NCBI RefSeq assembly: GCF_021018895.1
Contig: NC_079373.1
Span: 8,893,501-8,957,500 of the forward strand
Origin: Seriola aureovittata
Taxonomy: Eukaryota; Chordata; Actinopteri; Carangiformes; Carangidae
Direction: 5' to 3'
DNA: 64,000 bases
The notes under the pieces are model-generated. The model was not told the origin of the DNA. It ran no database searches and saw only the letters and a program-made list of their open reading frames with translations. Below, piece by piece: positions 12,440 to 21,594 of this stretch. Each line of letters starts with the position of its first letter. The stretch's first letter is position 1. The position numbers were made by a program, and so were the translations under genes.

Positions 12440-13376
12440 TGTTGGGACTCAGTCATTCAATAGACCAAATGTTTCTTTGCTCCACTGGACAAAGGAATTC
12501 ACACCCCACAGTTCCTCACGGTTCACACCTGGGGATGACCCTTCCCCCCCATGGACCCCACTGGCCAGCCAGTGTGGGCCAGCGTGTGACATGTGACCCC
12601 CTAAGGTGTCACAAACAAAACCAGTCTTCTAGACCCCTTCTCTCGCTCTTCCTTCTTGGCTTGCTCTGGAGAGCAGCTCCAGCCCTCTCCTCTCGGTTCT
12701 TCAAAGGGCAACAAGGCCCCAGCCCAGGTCAGCTCTGCTACCTGAGAAACTAGCTCTCTCGCCGGCCTGCAACCAGCAGCCTGCAAACACTCTTCTCCTC
12801 CACAACAGCGACCTGCTTCGGATTAACTGTGAGTGAACCAAATCCTCTTCAGAATCAGCGGCTACAACACAAGGCCAGCTGATTTTCCAAGCAACAGGAG
12901 TCGTAGCAGAGTTAGCATGGAACAGCTAACTCTGTGAGGAGAACAAAGGAGATACCAGCAAGCAACACAGCCAGACAGGACTTTATTCCACCAGGAAACC
13001 CCCCAAACTCACTGGATTTTACAAACCACTGGAAAGGACCTCTTTGCTTGTTCCAAGGATCGGGTAATCTTAACGGACTGGGCCTAACCTCTCCCAGCAC
13101 AGCATAGCACAGCACAGCATAGCTAATCAGCAGAAGCCTTAACTTGTTAATGTACTTGTTGATTGATGTCTTGTTGTTGTAATGTTCGCTTAGGTTGTGG
13201 TCAGTCATACAGTTAATCGAGTACTCGTATGTTCACACACATAGCAGTACGTCTCAGTCCTAGAACCTGCATGAAGCTAACCTTCCCCCTCTAACCTGGT
13301 ACCTTTAGATTACATGAGCTAGGCTAACAAAGAAACTCACACCTCCCCTCTCACACACACACTAGGTGGTCTCAGC

Positions 13377-13470
13377 GGCCATTTTAGTAGTTTCTTTGTT
13401 TACCGCCATCTTTGTAGTCTTCTTTGTTCAGGTCATGTGGTCACAGTGACCACTTTGAGTCGGCCATCTT
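13377..13470 (+). promoter_or_regulatory. Cluster of three YY1-like sites in the 5' LTR
   Basis: GGCCATTTT (13377-13385), CCGCCATCTT (13403-13412) and CGGCCATCTT (13461-13470) all contain the GCCAT core of YY1 binding sites in the same orientation. The perfect palindrome GTGGTCACAGTGACCAC lies between the second and third. The same cluster is in the 3' LTR at 18019-18112. Binding is inferred from motif only. Confidence 0.5.
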
Positions 13471-13502
13471 GCCTTTGTCTGTGTCCCCACAGACACACAC
13501 AG

Positions 13503-13506
<4 letters not shown>

Positions 13507-13554
<48 letters not shown>
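13507..13554. repeat. (CA)n microsatellite in the 5' LTR
   Basis: An AC dinucleotide tract of about 48 bp. The 3' LTR copy is three units longer, the largest difference between the two LTRs. Confidence 0.9.
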
Positions 13555-13556
<2 letters not shown>

Positions 13557-13600
13557 GTATATGCTAGATTAGACATTGTACTTTACTCTGCTCCATTGTA

Positions 13601-13606
13601 AATAAA
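13601..13606 (+). terminator. LTR poly(A) signal
   Basis: AATAAA in the 5' LTR; the matching signal in the 3' LTR is at 18249-18254. The 3' copy would end the element's transcript. Confidence 0.6.
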
Positions 13607-14047
13607 TGCCTTTTAAGTATAACTAGTGGTGTCTTTAATGTTGCACAAGCGTGAATATTGCCAACCTCTACTCGGTAGAATTCCAATCCTTCAACTGTAA
13701 CTTACTATTGATTTGGTAATTTGGTTATAGTTAGTAAGCTAATGGTTAATCAGAGTTCCAGATTAATGGTAATAAATTGAGACTAAAACCATATTGGCTA
13801 TTTTGCCTATTAGTTTAGGCTGGTGCCCCGTGAACTTTAATTCATTTTAAAGATATTATTTAATATTAATATTTTTAATATTAATATTTCCTTAATTTGT
13901 GATAGCCAATAAATTGATAAACAACCGAAATCTAACACATTTGGTGTCCAGCTCATGAGGTAGAGTACTGTTAACATAATGGTGCCGCCCGTGTGAGGCC
14001 GAGTACTAATGATTTCCAGTTACTAATAGAGCTCAGACCCAACATAA

Positions 14048-14064
14048 TGGTGCCCCGTGTGAGG
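14048..14064 (+). other. Primer-binding site, elongator tRNA-Met type
   Basis: TGGTGCCCCGTGTGAGG begins 3 nt after the CA end of the 5' LTR. It is the reverse complement of the 3' end plus CCA of vertebrate elongator tRNA-Met (CCTCACACGGGGCA-CCA) over all 17 positions, as I recall that tRNA. Use of tRNA-Met to prime minus-strand synthesis is inferred from this match. Confidence 0.8.
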
Positions 14065-14434
14065 CCGAGTACTGTTGGCAAATATTCATAATTGTGCAAT
14101 ATTAAATTCATAATTTGGCCAAAACCGCAAAGGTTGAAAAATTTTTAGTCCACCACAGGAGTAAACGTCCAGGTGTACTTACAAACAAGTGCACTGTGGT
14201 GAGAATTGGTTTACTAATTTTACCTGAAGTAATATTAGACGTCCTCCAGTTATTAATAGCTAACACTTAAGCCTTAGTATCAAGAGCCTGCTATTGTTGC
14301 TAACAATTCCGGTTGAATTTATTCTGTAGGAAATGTAAGAACCTCAGTCCAGCATTTGAATACCACGTGTTCAATGCTATCTAGTAAAGCTGTCAGAATT
14401 GCTGCTCCCTTTAACATTAAACACTGTGTGCCGA

Positions 14435-14640
14435 CAGCCCTGTGTAACACAGAGAGCTTATACCTGGCTGTTACTGCCAAGCATTTCAGCCTGAGTAAGA
14501 AATAGAGCCTGAGATAGAGCCACAGCGTGCTACCAGCCCTGTGAAACCCAAGTTCTGCACCTAGCTGTTACTGCCTTGCATTACAGCCTGAGTCAACTTG
14601 AAGAGATAATCTTTGGACTGTTACTGCCTTGCATCTCAGT
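14435..14640 (+). repeat. Repeated motif in the retroelement leader
   Basis: A unit of about 60 bp running from CAGCCCTGTG through GCTGTTACTGCC and GCAT to CAGCCTGAGT occurs at 14435-14496 and 14534-14593. A third partial unit (GACTGTTACTGCCTTGCAT) lies at 14615-14640. It sits between the primer site and gag, where packaging or dimerisation signals of retroelement RNA usually lie. The function is inferred from position only. Confidence 0.6.
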
Positions 14641-14902
14641 CATTGCTTTTTGAAACATTTCTTAAGCAGACAGTAAACCTGCACTTGCCTTTACTGTCCT
14701 TAATCTTTATGCCCACTAGTGTAGCTGCCCCTCCTCCGCAGGAAGCTACCCCCCATAGTGTAGGCCACTGCATTGTTTAGTTAGGCTAGTGTACTACCAA
14801 ACTACACTACAAGGTGTCTGCCAGCGCAACACCGCAGCCAACTATATTGCCTTCTTGTTTTGTGAAAAACTTGTTTAACCTCCCTCTTTCCCAGACACAA
14901 CA

Positions 14903-16660
14903 ATGGAGAACTCCTGTGTAGAGCAGTTTATTTCTTCCCTAGCACAGAGCCTGAAGCCTGGCTACCTAGAATTTATCAGCAAGTTAAATTCCAGTGAGTG
15001 CAGTAAAGAAATAGACTTGCTACTCAGTGACGAAGGTGATGCTCAGACTGCATCCAAAGGCCCATTGTTAAGATGTGTACTGTTGAACTTCCACAGGCAA
15101 ACCAGCATTTCACTTCAGAGCCAAGCAGCCCTAGAGGAGGAGGTAAAATCGCTTAGAGCTCAAAATGCTTTTCTCCTCCAGGAAGTTAAGGAAGCTAACA
15201 AGAAAGCCATGCGCTACTTAGGAGACCTGCATGCAGCAGAGGTAGACCTCTGTTCACACATGGAAGAATTGTTAAGGGTTAAATCAGAATGCTTTGCTCC
15301 ACCACGATCGGTCAGTGCTTGTGATTCTGGTTTCTCTGCTTCACACTCTTCCCTTAATGACAGGTTAACTCCGCCTCCACTCAGAGGATGGGGCAAATTC
15401 CCAACTGACCCTAAGTCCTTGGAAATGAAGTCAGCTCCTCAACCTCCACTGAGAGACAGAGGTTACACCCACCTGACTTCCCATCTTCCTGAAATTGACA
15501 CTGAAGAGACAGGTAGTTTATCCGGTAGAGGATATTCATGTTCCCATCAGCCACTGATGCATAACACTTTCACCTGTGCTCACCCCTCCAACAGAAGGAC
15601 CAAAACTTTCCCGGACTGTTCAGCCTCCTCTCTGCACCTCCATGAGAGTGATGACCGCTGTTCAGCTCCTTCCTCTAGTCCAGCTAGCATAGTCTCGCCT
15701 TCATCAGTAGGGACCTCACAGTGCCCCCGCCTCGAAGCGCTTGAGTTATTAGCAAAGGACATTGAACATTTTGATCCAGACAGCTCTGATCAACATATTG
15801 AAAACTACTTTAGGGAGTTAGATCAAAACTTAATTGATTTGCCCCATGCAACCCAAAGGGAGAAAACTAAACTTGTGTGGAAGACCAGCTCAAAAGCAGT
15901 CCACAAGTTTATGCAATCACTGCCTCCCAGTGTCAGAGATGACTACAAAGAGCTCTGTCAAGCACTGACAGAAGAATTCTCTCCTGCTGCAGATGAGATA
16001 GAATCTTTGGTTGCAGCTTCTCAAATCAAACACTCCCGCCATGAACATCCCAATGACTTTTACCAACGTTTGAGGCATGCATATTTTCAGGGTAGGAACA
16101 CACCAGGCTTAGAGCAGAACTCCACCTTCAAGTCTTTGTTCCTACGAAACCTCCATCCCTGTGTACGCACTCATGTTACACTGATGACGCATCAAGGTAA
16201 GCCCACCATGCAGGAAATAAAGAAAATGACAAAAATGGCTTGGGAAACCATGGTTAATTCCAAGGCAAGGGGGAAAACAACTGAGCCTAGCAACTCAAAC
16301 ACCTTAGCGTCACACAGACATGTAACCTCAAAAGATCACCCTCAGAACAGATCGAAGGGGGGTGATAAAAGGCCACATATGGGTGCTGAGCGTAACCGCC
16401 ACGCCCACCAAGTGAGTAGAGATAGGCACTCCCACAACAGGAGCAGGAGACGGCCTTACGCAGAAATTCTGGCTCAGACACAGGACCAGTCAACACATGG
16501 ATCAGACAATGACCACGTCATCTCTGACCATGTTAATTCAGACAGTGACAATGCCTCTGAATGTTCTTCCTTCAGCTACTCAAAGTGCTACAGCTTTGTG
16601 CCACAGGTTAAAGAAAACTTAAAGCACCGGCGCTCCAGAGTTCGCCGCACTGAGTACTGA
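14903..16660 (+). CDS. Gag-like structural protein of the LTR retroelement
   Basis: An intact 585-codon ORF, starting ATG in a good context (ACAACAATGG) and ending TGA. Three regions are visible. Residues about 75-125 are charged and heptad-like, probably a coiled coil. Residues about 276-455 look like a capsid domain of the retrotransposon-gag type, with spaced Trp, Phe and Leu residues, a PPSVRDDY stretch and a later FYQRLRHAYF stretch. Residues about 455-530 are rich in Arg, Lys and His (RSRRRPY) and the tail ends in a second basic cluster. No CCHC zinc knuckle is present, so RNA binding probably uses the basic segments. No protease or pol follows in any frame. Assembly of particles that package the element RNA is inferred. 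It could instead be a relic captured by a non-autonomous element, but the frame is unbroken. Confidence 0.85.
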   Translation: MENSCVEQFISSLAQSLKPGYLEFISKLNSSECSKEIDLLLSDEGDAQTASKGPLLRCVLLNFHRQTSISLQSQAALEEEVKSLRAQNAFLLQEVKEANKKAMRYLGDLHAAEVDLCSHMEELLRVKSECFAPPRSVSACDSGFSASHSSLNDRLTPPPLRGWGKFPTDPKSLEMKSAPQPPLRDRGYTHLTSHLPEIDTEETGSLSGRGYSCSHQPLMHNTFTCAHPSNRRTKTFPDCSASSLHLHESDDRCSAPSSSPASIVSPSSVGTSQCPRLEALELLAKDIEHFDPDSSDQHIENYFRELDQNLIDLPHATQREKTKLVWKTSSKAVHKFMQSLPPSVRDDYKELCQALTEEFSPAADEIESLVAASQIKHSRHEHPNDFYQRLRHAYFQGRNTPGLEQNSTFKSLFLRNLHPCVRTHVTLMTHQGKPTMQEIKKMTKMAWETMVNSKARGKTTEPSNSNTLASHRHVTSKDHPQNRSKGGDKRPHMGAERNRHAHQVSRDRHSHNRSRRRPYAEILAQTQDQSTHGSDNDHVISDHVNSDSDNASECSSFSYSKCYSFVPQVKENLKHRRSRVRRTEY

Positions 16661-17069
16661 CAGTAAGTAGGCTCAGGGTACCCTACACTCTTCCAGATGG
16701 ACACAATGGGTTTGTCAGCAGCAGCAGCAAACTAAATTCTGAATCAAATCAGATACAAGTTTAGGACATTGCATATACATGGCACACTCACCCAGACACT
16801 CCAAATCTTGTCATTCTAGGTGCCAACAAACTAACATCACTGACTTTCCTGTCCGCACTAACACCATGAGTAACTAGGAAACATGTTAGTTGTTTTACAC
16901 TATTCGATCATTGTGGTTATTATCTGAACTCTGCTTTGTAACCTGATTGTTCTTGCTTAGCCAAGATAGATAGTGCTGACAAATGCCCGGATGTTACCCG
17001 TTGAATGAACTGACAAATGGACTATACATTATGCTCTCAGGATGACACGTCAGGTGGCATCCTGACAAC
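16661..17069 (+). other. Retroelement segment between gag and the polypurine tract
   Basis: About 410 bp without a credible frame. It is probably a remnant of the 3' internal region of an ancestral autonomous element. The short frame opening at 17017 runs into the 3' LTR and is not credible as a gene. Confidence 0.5.
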
Positions 17070-17080
17070 AAAGGGGGGAC
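17070..17080 (+). other. Polypurine tract
   Basis: AAAGGGGGGAC lies directly against the TG of the 3' LTR, the expected position of the plus-strand primer in reverse transcription. Confidence 0.85.
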
Positions 17081-18144
17081 TGTTGGGACTCAGTCATTCA
17101 ATAGACCAAATGTTTCTTTGCTCCACTGGACAAAGGAATTCACACCCCACAGTTCCTCACGGTTCACACCTGGGGATGACCCTTCCCCCCCATGGACCCC
17201 ACTGGCCAGCCAGTGTGGGCCAGCGTGTGACATGTGACCCCCTAAGGTGTCACAAACAAAACCAGTCTTCTAGACCCCTTCTCTCGCTCTTCCCTTCTTG
17301 GCTTGCTCTGGAGAGCAGCTCCAGCCCTCTCCTCTCGGTTCTTCAAAGGGCAACAAGGCCCCAGCCCAGGTCAGCTCTGCTACCTGAGAAACTAGCTCTC
17401 TCGCCGGCCTGCAACCAGCAGCCTGCAAACACTCTTCTCCTCCACAACAGCGACCTGCTTCGGATTAACTGTGAGTGAACCAAATCCTCTTCAGAATCAG
17501 CGGCTACAACACAAGGCCAGCTGATTTTCCAAGCAACAGGAGTCGTAGCAGAGTTAGCATGGAACAGCTAACTCTGTGAGGAGAACAAAGGAGATACCAG
17601 CAAGCAACACAGCCAGACAGGACTTTATTCCACCAGGAAACCCCCCAAACTCACTGGATTTTACAAACCACTGGAAAGGACCTCTTTGCTTGTTCCAAGG
17701 ATCGGGTAATCTTAACGGACTGGGCCTAACCTCTCCCAGCACAGCATAGCACAGCACAGCATAGCTAATCAGCAGAAGCCTTAACTTGTTAATGTACTTG
17801 TTGATTGATGTCTTGTTGTTGTAATGTTTGCTTAGGTTGTGGTCAGTCATACAGTTAATCGAGTACTCGTATGTTCACACACATAGCAGTACGTCTCAGT
17901 CCTAGAACCTGCATGAAGCTAACCTTCCCCCTCTAACCTGGTACCTTTAGATTACATGAGCTAGGCTAACAAAGAAACTCACACCTCCCCTCTCACACAC
18001 ACACTAGGTGGTCTCAGCGGCCATTTTAGTAGTTTCTTTGTTTACCGCCATCTTTGTAGTCTTCTTTGTTCAGGTCATGTGGTCACAGTGACCACTTTGA
18101 GTCGGCCATCTTGCCTTTGTCTGTGTCCCCACAGACACACACAG

Positions 18145-18204
<60 letters not shown>

Positions 18205-18692
18205 GTATATGCTAGATTAGACATTGTACTTTACTCTGCTCCATTGTAAATAAATGCCTTTTAAGTATAACTAGTGGTGTCTTTAATGTTGCACAAGCGT
18301 GAATATTGCCAACCTCTACTCGGTAGAATTCCAATCCTTCAACTGTAACTTACTATTGATTTGGTAATTTGGTTATAGTTAGTAAGCTAATGGTTAATCA
18401 GAGTTCCAGATTAATGGTAATAAATTGAGACTAAAACCATATTGGCTATTTTGCCTATTAGTTTAGGCTGGTGCCCCGTGAACTTTAATTCATTTTAAAG
18501 ATATTATTTAATATTAATATTTTTAATATTAATATTTCCTTAATTTGTGATAGCCAATAAATTGATAAACAACCGAAATCTAACACATTTGGTGTCCAGC
18601 TCATGAGGTAGAGTACTGTTAACATAATGGTGCCGCCCGTGTGAGGCCGAGTACTAATGATTTCCAGTTACTAATAGAGCTCAGACCCAACA
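17081..18692 (+). repeat. 3' LTR of the gag-only element
   Basis: A 1612-bp copy of the 5' LTR. Differences I see: one extra C in the CTTCCCTTC run near 17291, TTTGC versus TTCGC near 17827, and three more CA units in the microsatellite (ending near 18202). The 7-bp length difference is fully explained by these. It carries the same YY1-like cluster (18019-18112) and AATAAA (18249-18254). Confidence 0.93.
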
Positions 18693-18696
18693 CATG

Positions 18697-21150
18697 TTAC
18701 ACACATGCATTATCTCGGGCTTAGCAATGGTAGCCATCTGCAGCCATAGCACCAGACACAGAGAGCAAGTGATGCAGTTATTACTGGGATAAGCCTGGTT
18801 TGGCAAGAAGACAGGGTTTCTGGTTGGAGTTGCCATCCAGAAGCTGGTTGATGGAGATTAGCTAAAATTAGGTTGTGGCATAGATCTGAAGCAAGATGAT
18901 AATGCGTTGACAGTTAATCATTTAGAAATATGCTGAAGAGCAGTTCATCAGAAGATGCCTAAAGAACGACACTAAATTGCCTTTTTAAAGGGTAAAATCC
19001 ACAATCTCCTCCAACACTCTGTCACTTTCTTCAGTTCTCCATCTCTTTGATTGATATTTGAAATATTTCCAAAGCTTTTCTGCTTTACTAAACAGCCTGT
19101 ACTAAAATCTGACTGAAAATCGAAAGAAAGAGGAGCTGACATGCAGCCAAGGTCATTTGCTGGACGTAATCCCCCAGTGTGGAAAGCAGCAGTTTCCCTC
19201 ATCAACTGGGGAACTGGCGATTCTTGCCCACATCTGCCTTCCCAGTGCCACACTGGAAGTATTGTAATTGCCCTTGCCTCTCGTTTTAGACCGCCTCCAG
19301 ATACGTCTGAATACCTCTAGAATCTCATTAAAATATTCTCTTAATTTCCCCTATGCATATTATCCATAAAATACTCTGAGGGATTTTCATAACTTCATGG
19401 ACACAGCACCATGGAAACAAAGTTAGCTAGTTGCAAAGTGGATGTTGTCAAGGCCTTGTGTTGAAATGCAAAAACCCACCAGAGAAGACGTCATCTCTGC
19501 TTCACTGGTAACTCCAATTATTGTGCCTATTACTGCGGCGGATCCTTGAAGTCCTCTGCTCACTGAGATGCAAAACTTCACACACGGCATGGCTATTGTG
19601 CAGGAGAGACAGAGTCATCCCTTGGCCTGTTTTCTTCACTGATTCAGTGTTATTTCTTTATTCTTTCCAAAACAAAGTGGATAACAGATGCAGCACCAAG
19701 CCAAGCCAACCATGAAGCGTCCTGGCTCCCATCAGAGGTGATGATTAAGCAACACAGATTCAACACAGATCAGCAGGCTCAGATCACAGCAGCAAACAAC
19801 ATCACTCAGAATTCAAAATGCAGTGTATTAGTTACAATTAAAAAAAAACCTCAGTTTTTACAGTTCTGTTTATCTTTTTATGACTTTCTCAAAGACACAT
19901 CATTTTCTGATGTGTGTTCTATCACTTGTGTCTGCCAGTTTTTTTCAAATGTGGCAATCATATTTTGAAATTAAACTCTTCATATCGTATCTCAATATCA
20001 GTCGCTCGCTCCAGAACTAATTAAGTGCTAATGAGCTGGGGGTGTTTGCTGCGGTTAAATGTGAGGTTTAATTGAGTAGCAGCCACCCTGAGGATAGAAC
20101 AGTTGTTACATAACAACAAAGATGGGAGAACAACAGTACCTGTCAAAACCTCCTCGAGATGCTTTCCAGACGTGGACTGGAGAGACATATCTATATTCCA
20201 GAGTCTGGAGGTTTGGCCAAAGGTGCAAGAGAAATCCAATTACTGATGTGATTACTGCTAGGGGACGAGTTCATGAGTCAGATCTGTTTACATCGGAGGA
20301 GGATGCATTTCCTCTCTCAGCATGCTGTTTCATTACATTATGACTTCTCTATATTGAGTGGGAGCAGCCTTTACTGGCTGCCTAACCATGTTAACTCACA
20401 GGGGGGCAAAAGCCTGACATGAATCCACTAAATACAGCACAGTGACAACACGTGGAGCACCTGTGCTTCAGTCGGTAACATGGTGGATATACAGGGACCA
20501 TTATTCATGTGAATCCTTTATTACTCACTATATTTATGAATAATTTGTACTTAATTTGTACTGTTAGCATCACTTGTATCACAAACGAAAGCATTATGCT
20601 AAATAAAATGTTGTAAAAGAGGTTGTAATGAAGATAATCCTTTCTGTTAACAAGTTTAAGCTTACATCTGTGTTTTTACGGTGCCGTTCACTTAGCGACG
20701 CTCTTCATTTAACCCTGAGAATGTGTTTTTAAAGAGCACATCTCAGGGTTTAATCATTCCTCACTTCAGTGTCAGAGTGTGAATTTGCTCTGAAAGACAC
20801 CACTGGACCAAATGAAAAAGGAGAAAACATGTGAGGCCAACATTGAAAGTTAAAGTCATCAACATCAGTGCCTGAATAAAAAGAAGTTGGTGCATAGACA
20901 GCTTACAGTATTAATTCTAAACCATAGAAAATGTGGGAAGACCTGTCTTGCAGTTTGAAAGAAATAAACTGTCCCTAAGCCTCAAACATGAAAATGTGTC
21001 TCTCAAAAGCTTTGATGCACTGGAAACTCCTTGATAATTTGTTATGGGGTTCATATACGAGCAGGTCTTCTCCTTTACATAGTTGTGACAATACATCCTG
21101 TCTTTCAGTGGAAGCTGCATAAGGAATCATTAAAAATAGAGAATACAGAT
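18697..21150. other. Non-coding stretch
   Basis: No supportable gene; all frames are under 100 codons without domain features. It contains one snap-back repeat (listed separately) and A/T-rich stretches such as 19300-19400. Confidence 0.5.
20710..20750. repeat. Short inverted repeat (hairpin)
   Basis: AACCCTGAGA (20711-20720) pairs perfectly with TCTCAGGGTT (20741-20750). TGTG and CACA extend the stem past a one-base bulge, leaving a loop of about 11 nt. The stem is too short for a typical microRNA precursor. Confidence 0.6.
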
Positions 21151-21289
21151 CAAAGGCATTTGTGGACAGTAAAGTCCTCATCACGATGTGCAATGCTCTT
21201 TTCCTCACTCACTTAAGTTACTGTGGAACAGTCTGGCTCCCAACACTTTAGGGTTAGACCAGATTCAACAAGTGATCAGAGGACCTTCC

Positions 21290-21319
21290 CCCAGCAGGTC
21301 AGGAGCCTGACCTGCTGGG
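21290..21319. repeat. 30-bp near-perfect palindrome
   Basis: CCCAGCAGGTCAGG (21290-21303) and CCTGACCTGCTGGG (21306-21319) are exact reverse complements separated by AG. A further CAGGCTCCTGA just downstream (about 21322-21332) is complementary to the centre, allowing an alternative hairpin. It lies inside the LINE remnant. Confidence 0.85.
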
Positions 21320-21414
21320 CCAGGCTCCTGAAGATCCATTAAAGATTTACGAACAGCTGGTATTTACAACGAAGTGGACAGAGTTAAAGTAACTGTACTG
21401 ATCTTGTCACATTG

Positions 21415-21434
21415 CCCCCCCCCCCCCCCCCCCC
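21415..21434. repeat. Poly-C homopolymer
   Basis: Twenty consecutive C within the LINE remnant area. Confidence 0.9.
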
Positions 21435-21594
21435 TACTTACAAGGTCAGCAGCAATTATTATTATTGACCTTCATAATTATCCGTGTGTTTTTGCTTGAT
21501 TGTAATTCTCATGTCTCTGTGAGGCACTTCGGTCATCATGTGCTGTTTTTAAATGTGCTCTGTAAACAAAGTGAAACAGGAACAAACTACAGTC

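Larger units (their letters stand above)
12440..14044 (+). repeat. 5' LTR of the gag-only element
   Basis: A 1605-bp LTR with inverted termini TGTTGGG/CCCAACA. It holds three YY1-like sites (13377-13385, 13403-13412, 13461-13470), a 17-bp palindrome GTGGTCAC-A-GTGACCAC (13437-13453), a (CA)n tract (about 13507-13554) and a poly(A) signal AATAAA at 13601-13606. Near its 3' end are two motifs resembling the primer-binding site (13821-13833 and 13980-13998). The 98-codon antisense frame inside both LTRs shows no coding signature. The transcription start cannot be fixed because no clear TATA box is seen. Confidence 0.93.
12440..18692 (+). mobile_element. Complete young gag-only LTR retroelement
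   Basis: A 6253-bp element bounded by direct LTRs that start TGTTGGG and end CCCAACA, with a 4-bp duplication CATG on both sides (12436-12439 and 18693-18696). Inside are a primer-binding site 3 nt after the 5' LTR, an 858-nt leader with a repeated motif, one intact gag-like ORF (14903-16660), a short 3' segment, and a polypurine tract touching the 3' LTR. The internal region is only 3036 bp and has no frame for protease, reverse transcriptase, integrase or envelope. It must therefore move, if at all, with enzymes supplied in trans. The LTRs differ by one base, one 1-bp indel and three CA units in what I compared by eye, so insertion was recent. Superfamily (Ty3-type or retrovirus-like) is not settled. 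Confidence 0.92.
21160..21590 (+). mobile_element. Degenerate LINE 3' end (L2/CR1-like)
   Basis: Positions 21162-21245 translate into a stretch with VDSKVL, then ALFLTHLSYCGTVW, which strongly resembles the end of LINE reverse transcriptases (a hydrophobic run followed by S/NYC-x-x-VW). A stop and frameshift follow, then LDQIQQVIR in another frame. At about 21510-21590 is a tail resembling GAGGCACTT-GGTCA, TTTTTAAATGTGCTCT and TAAACAAA, like the 3' tails of fish L2/CR1-type LINEs. It is broken and surely inactive. Confidence 0.55.

Noticed and set aside
12912..13208. 98-codon frame found in both LTRs, antisense to the element
   Set aside because: Its duplication only reflects LTR identity. 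No domain, no promoter and no reason for selection were seen.
17017..17478. 153-codon plus-strand frame crossing into the 3' LTR
   Set aside because: It straddles the polypurine tract and LTR boundary, and the equivalent frame is in the 5' LTR. It is not an env remnant I can recognise.
20710..20750. MicroRNA precursor
   Set aside because: The stem is about 14 pairs, far shorter than a precursor hairpin.
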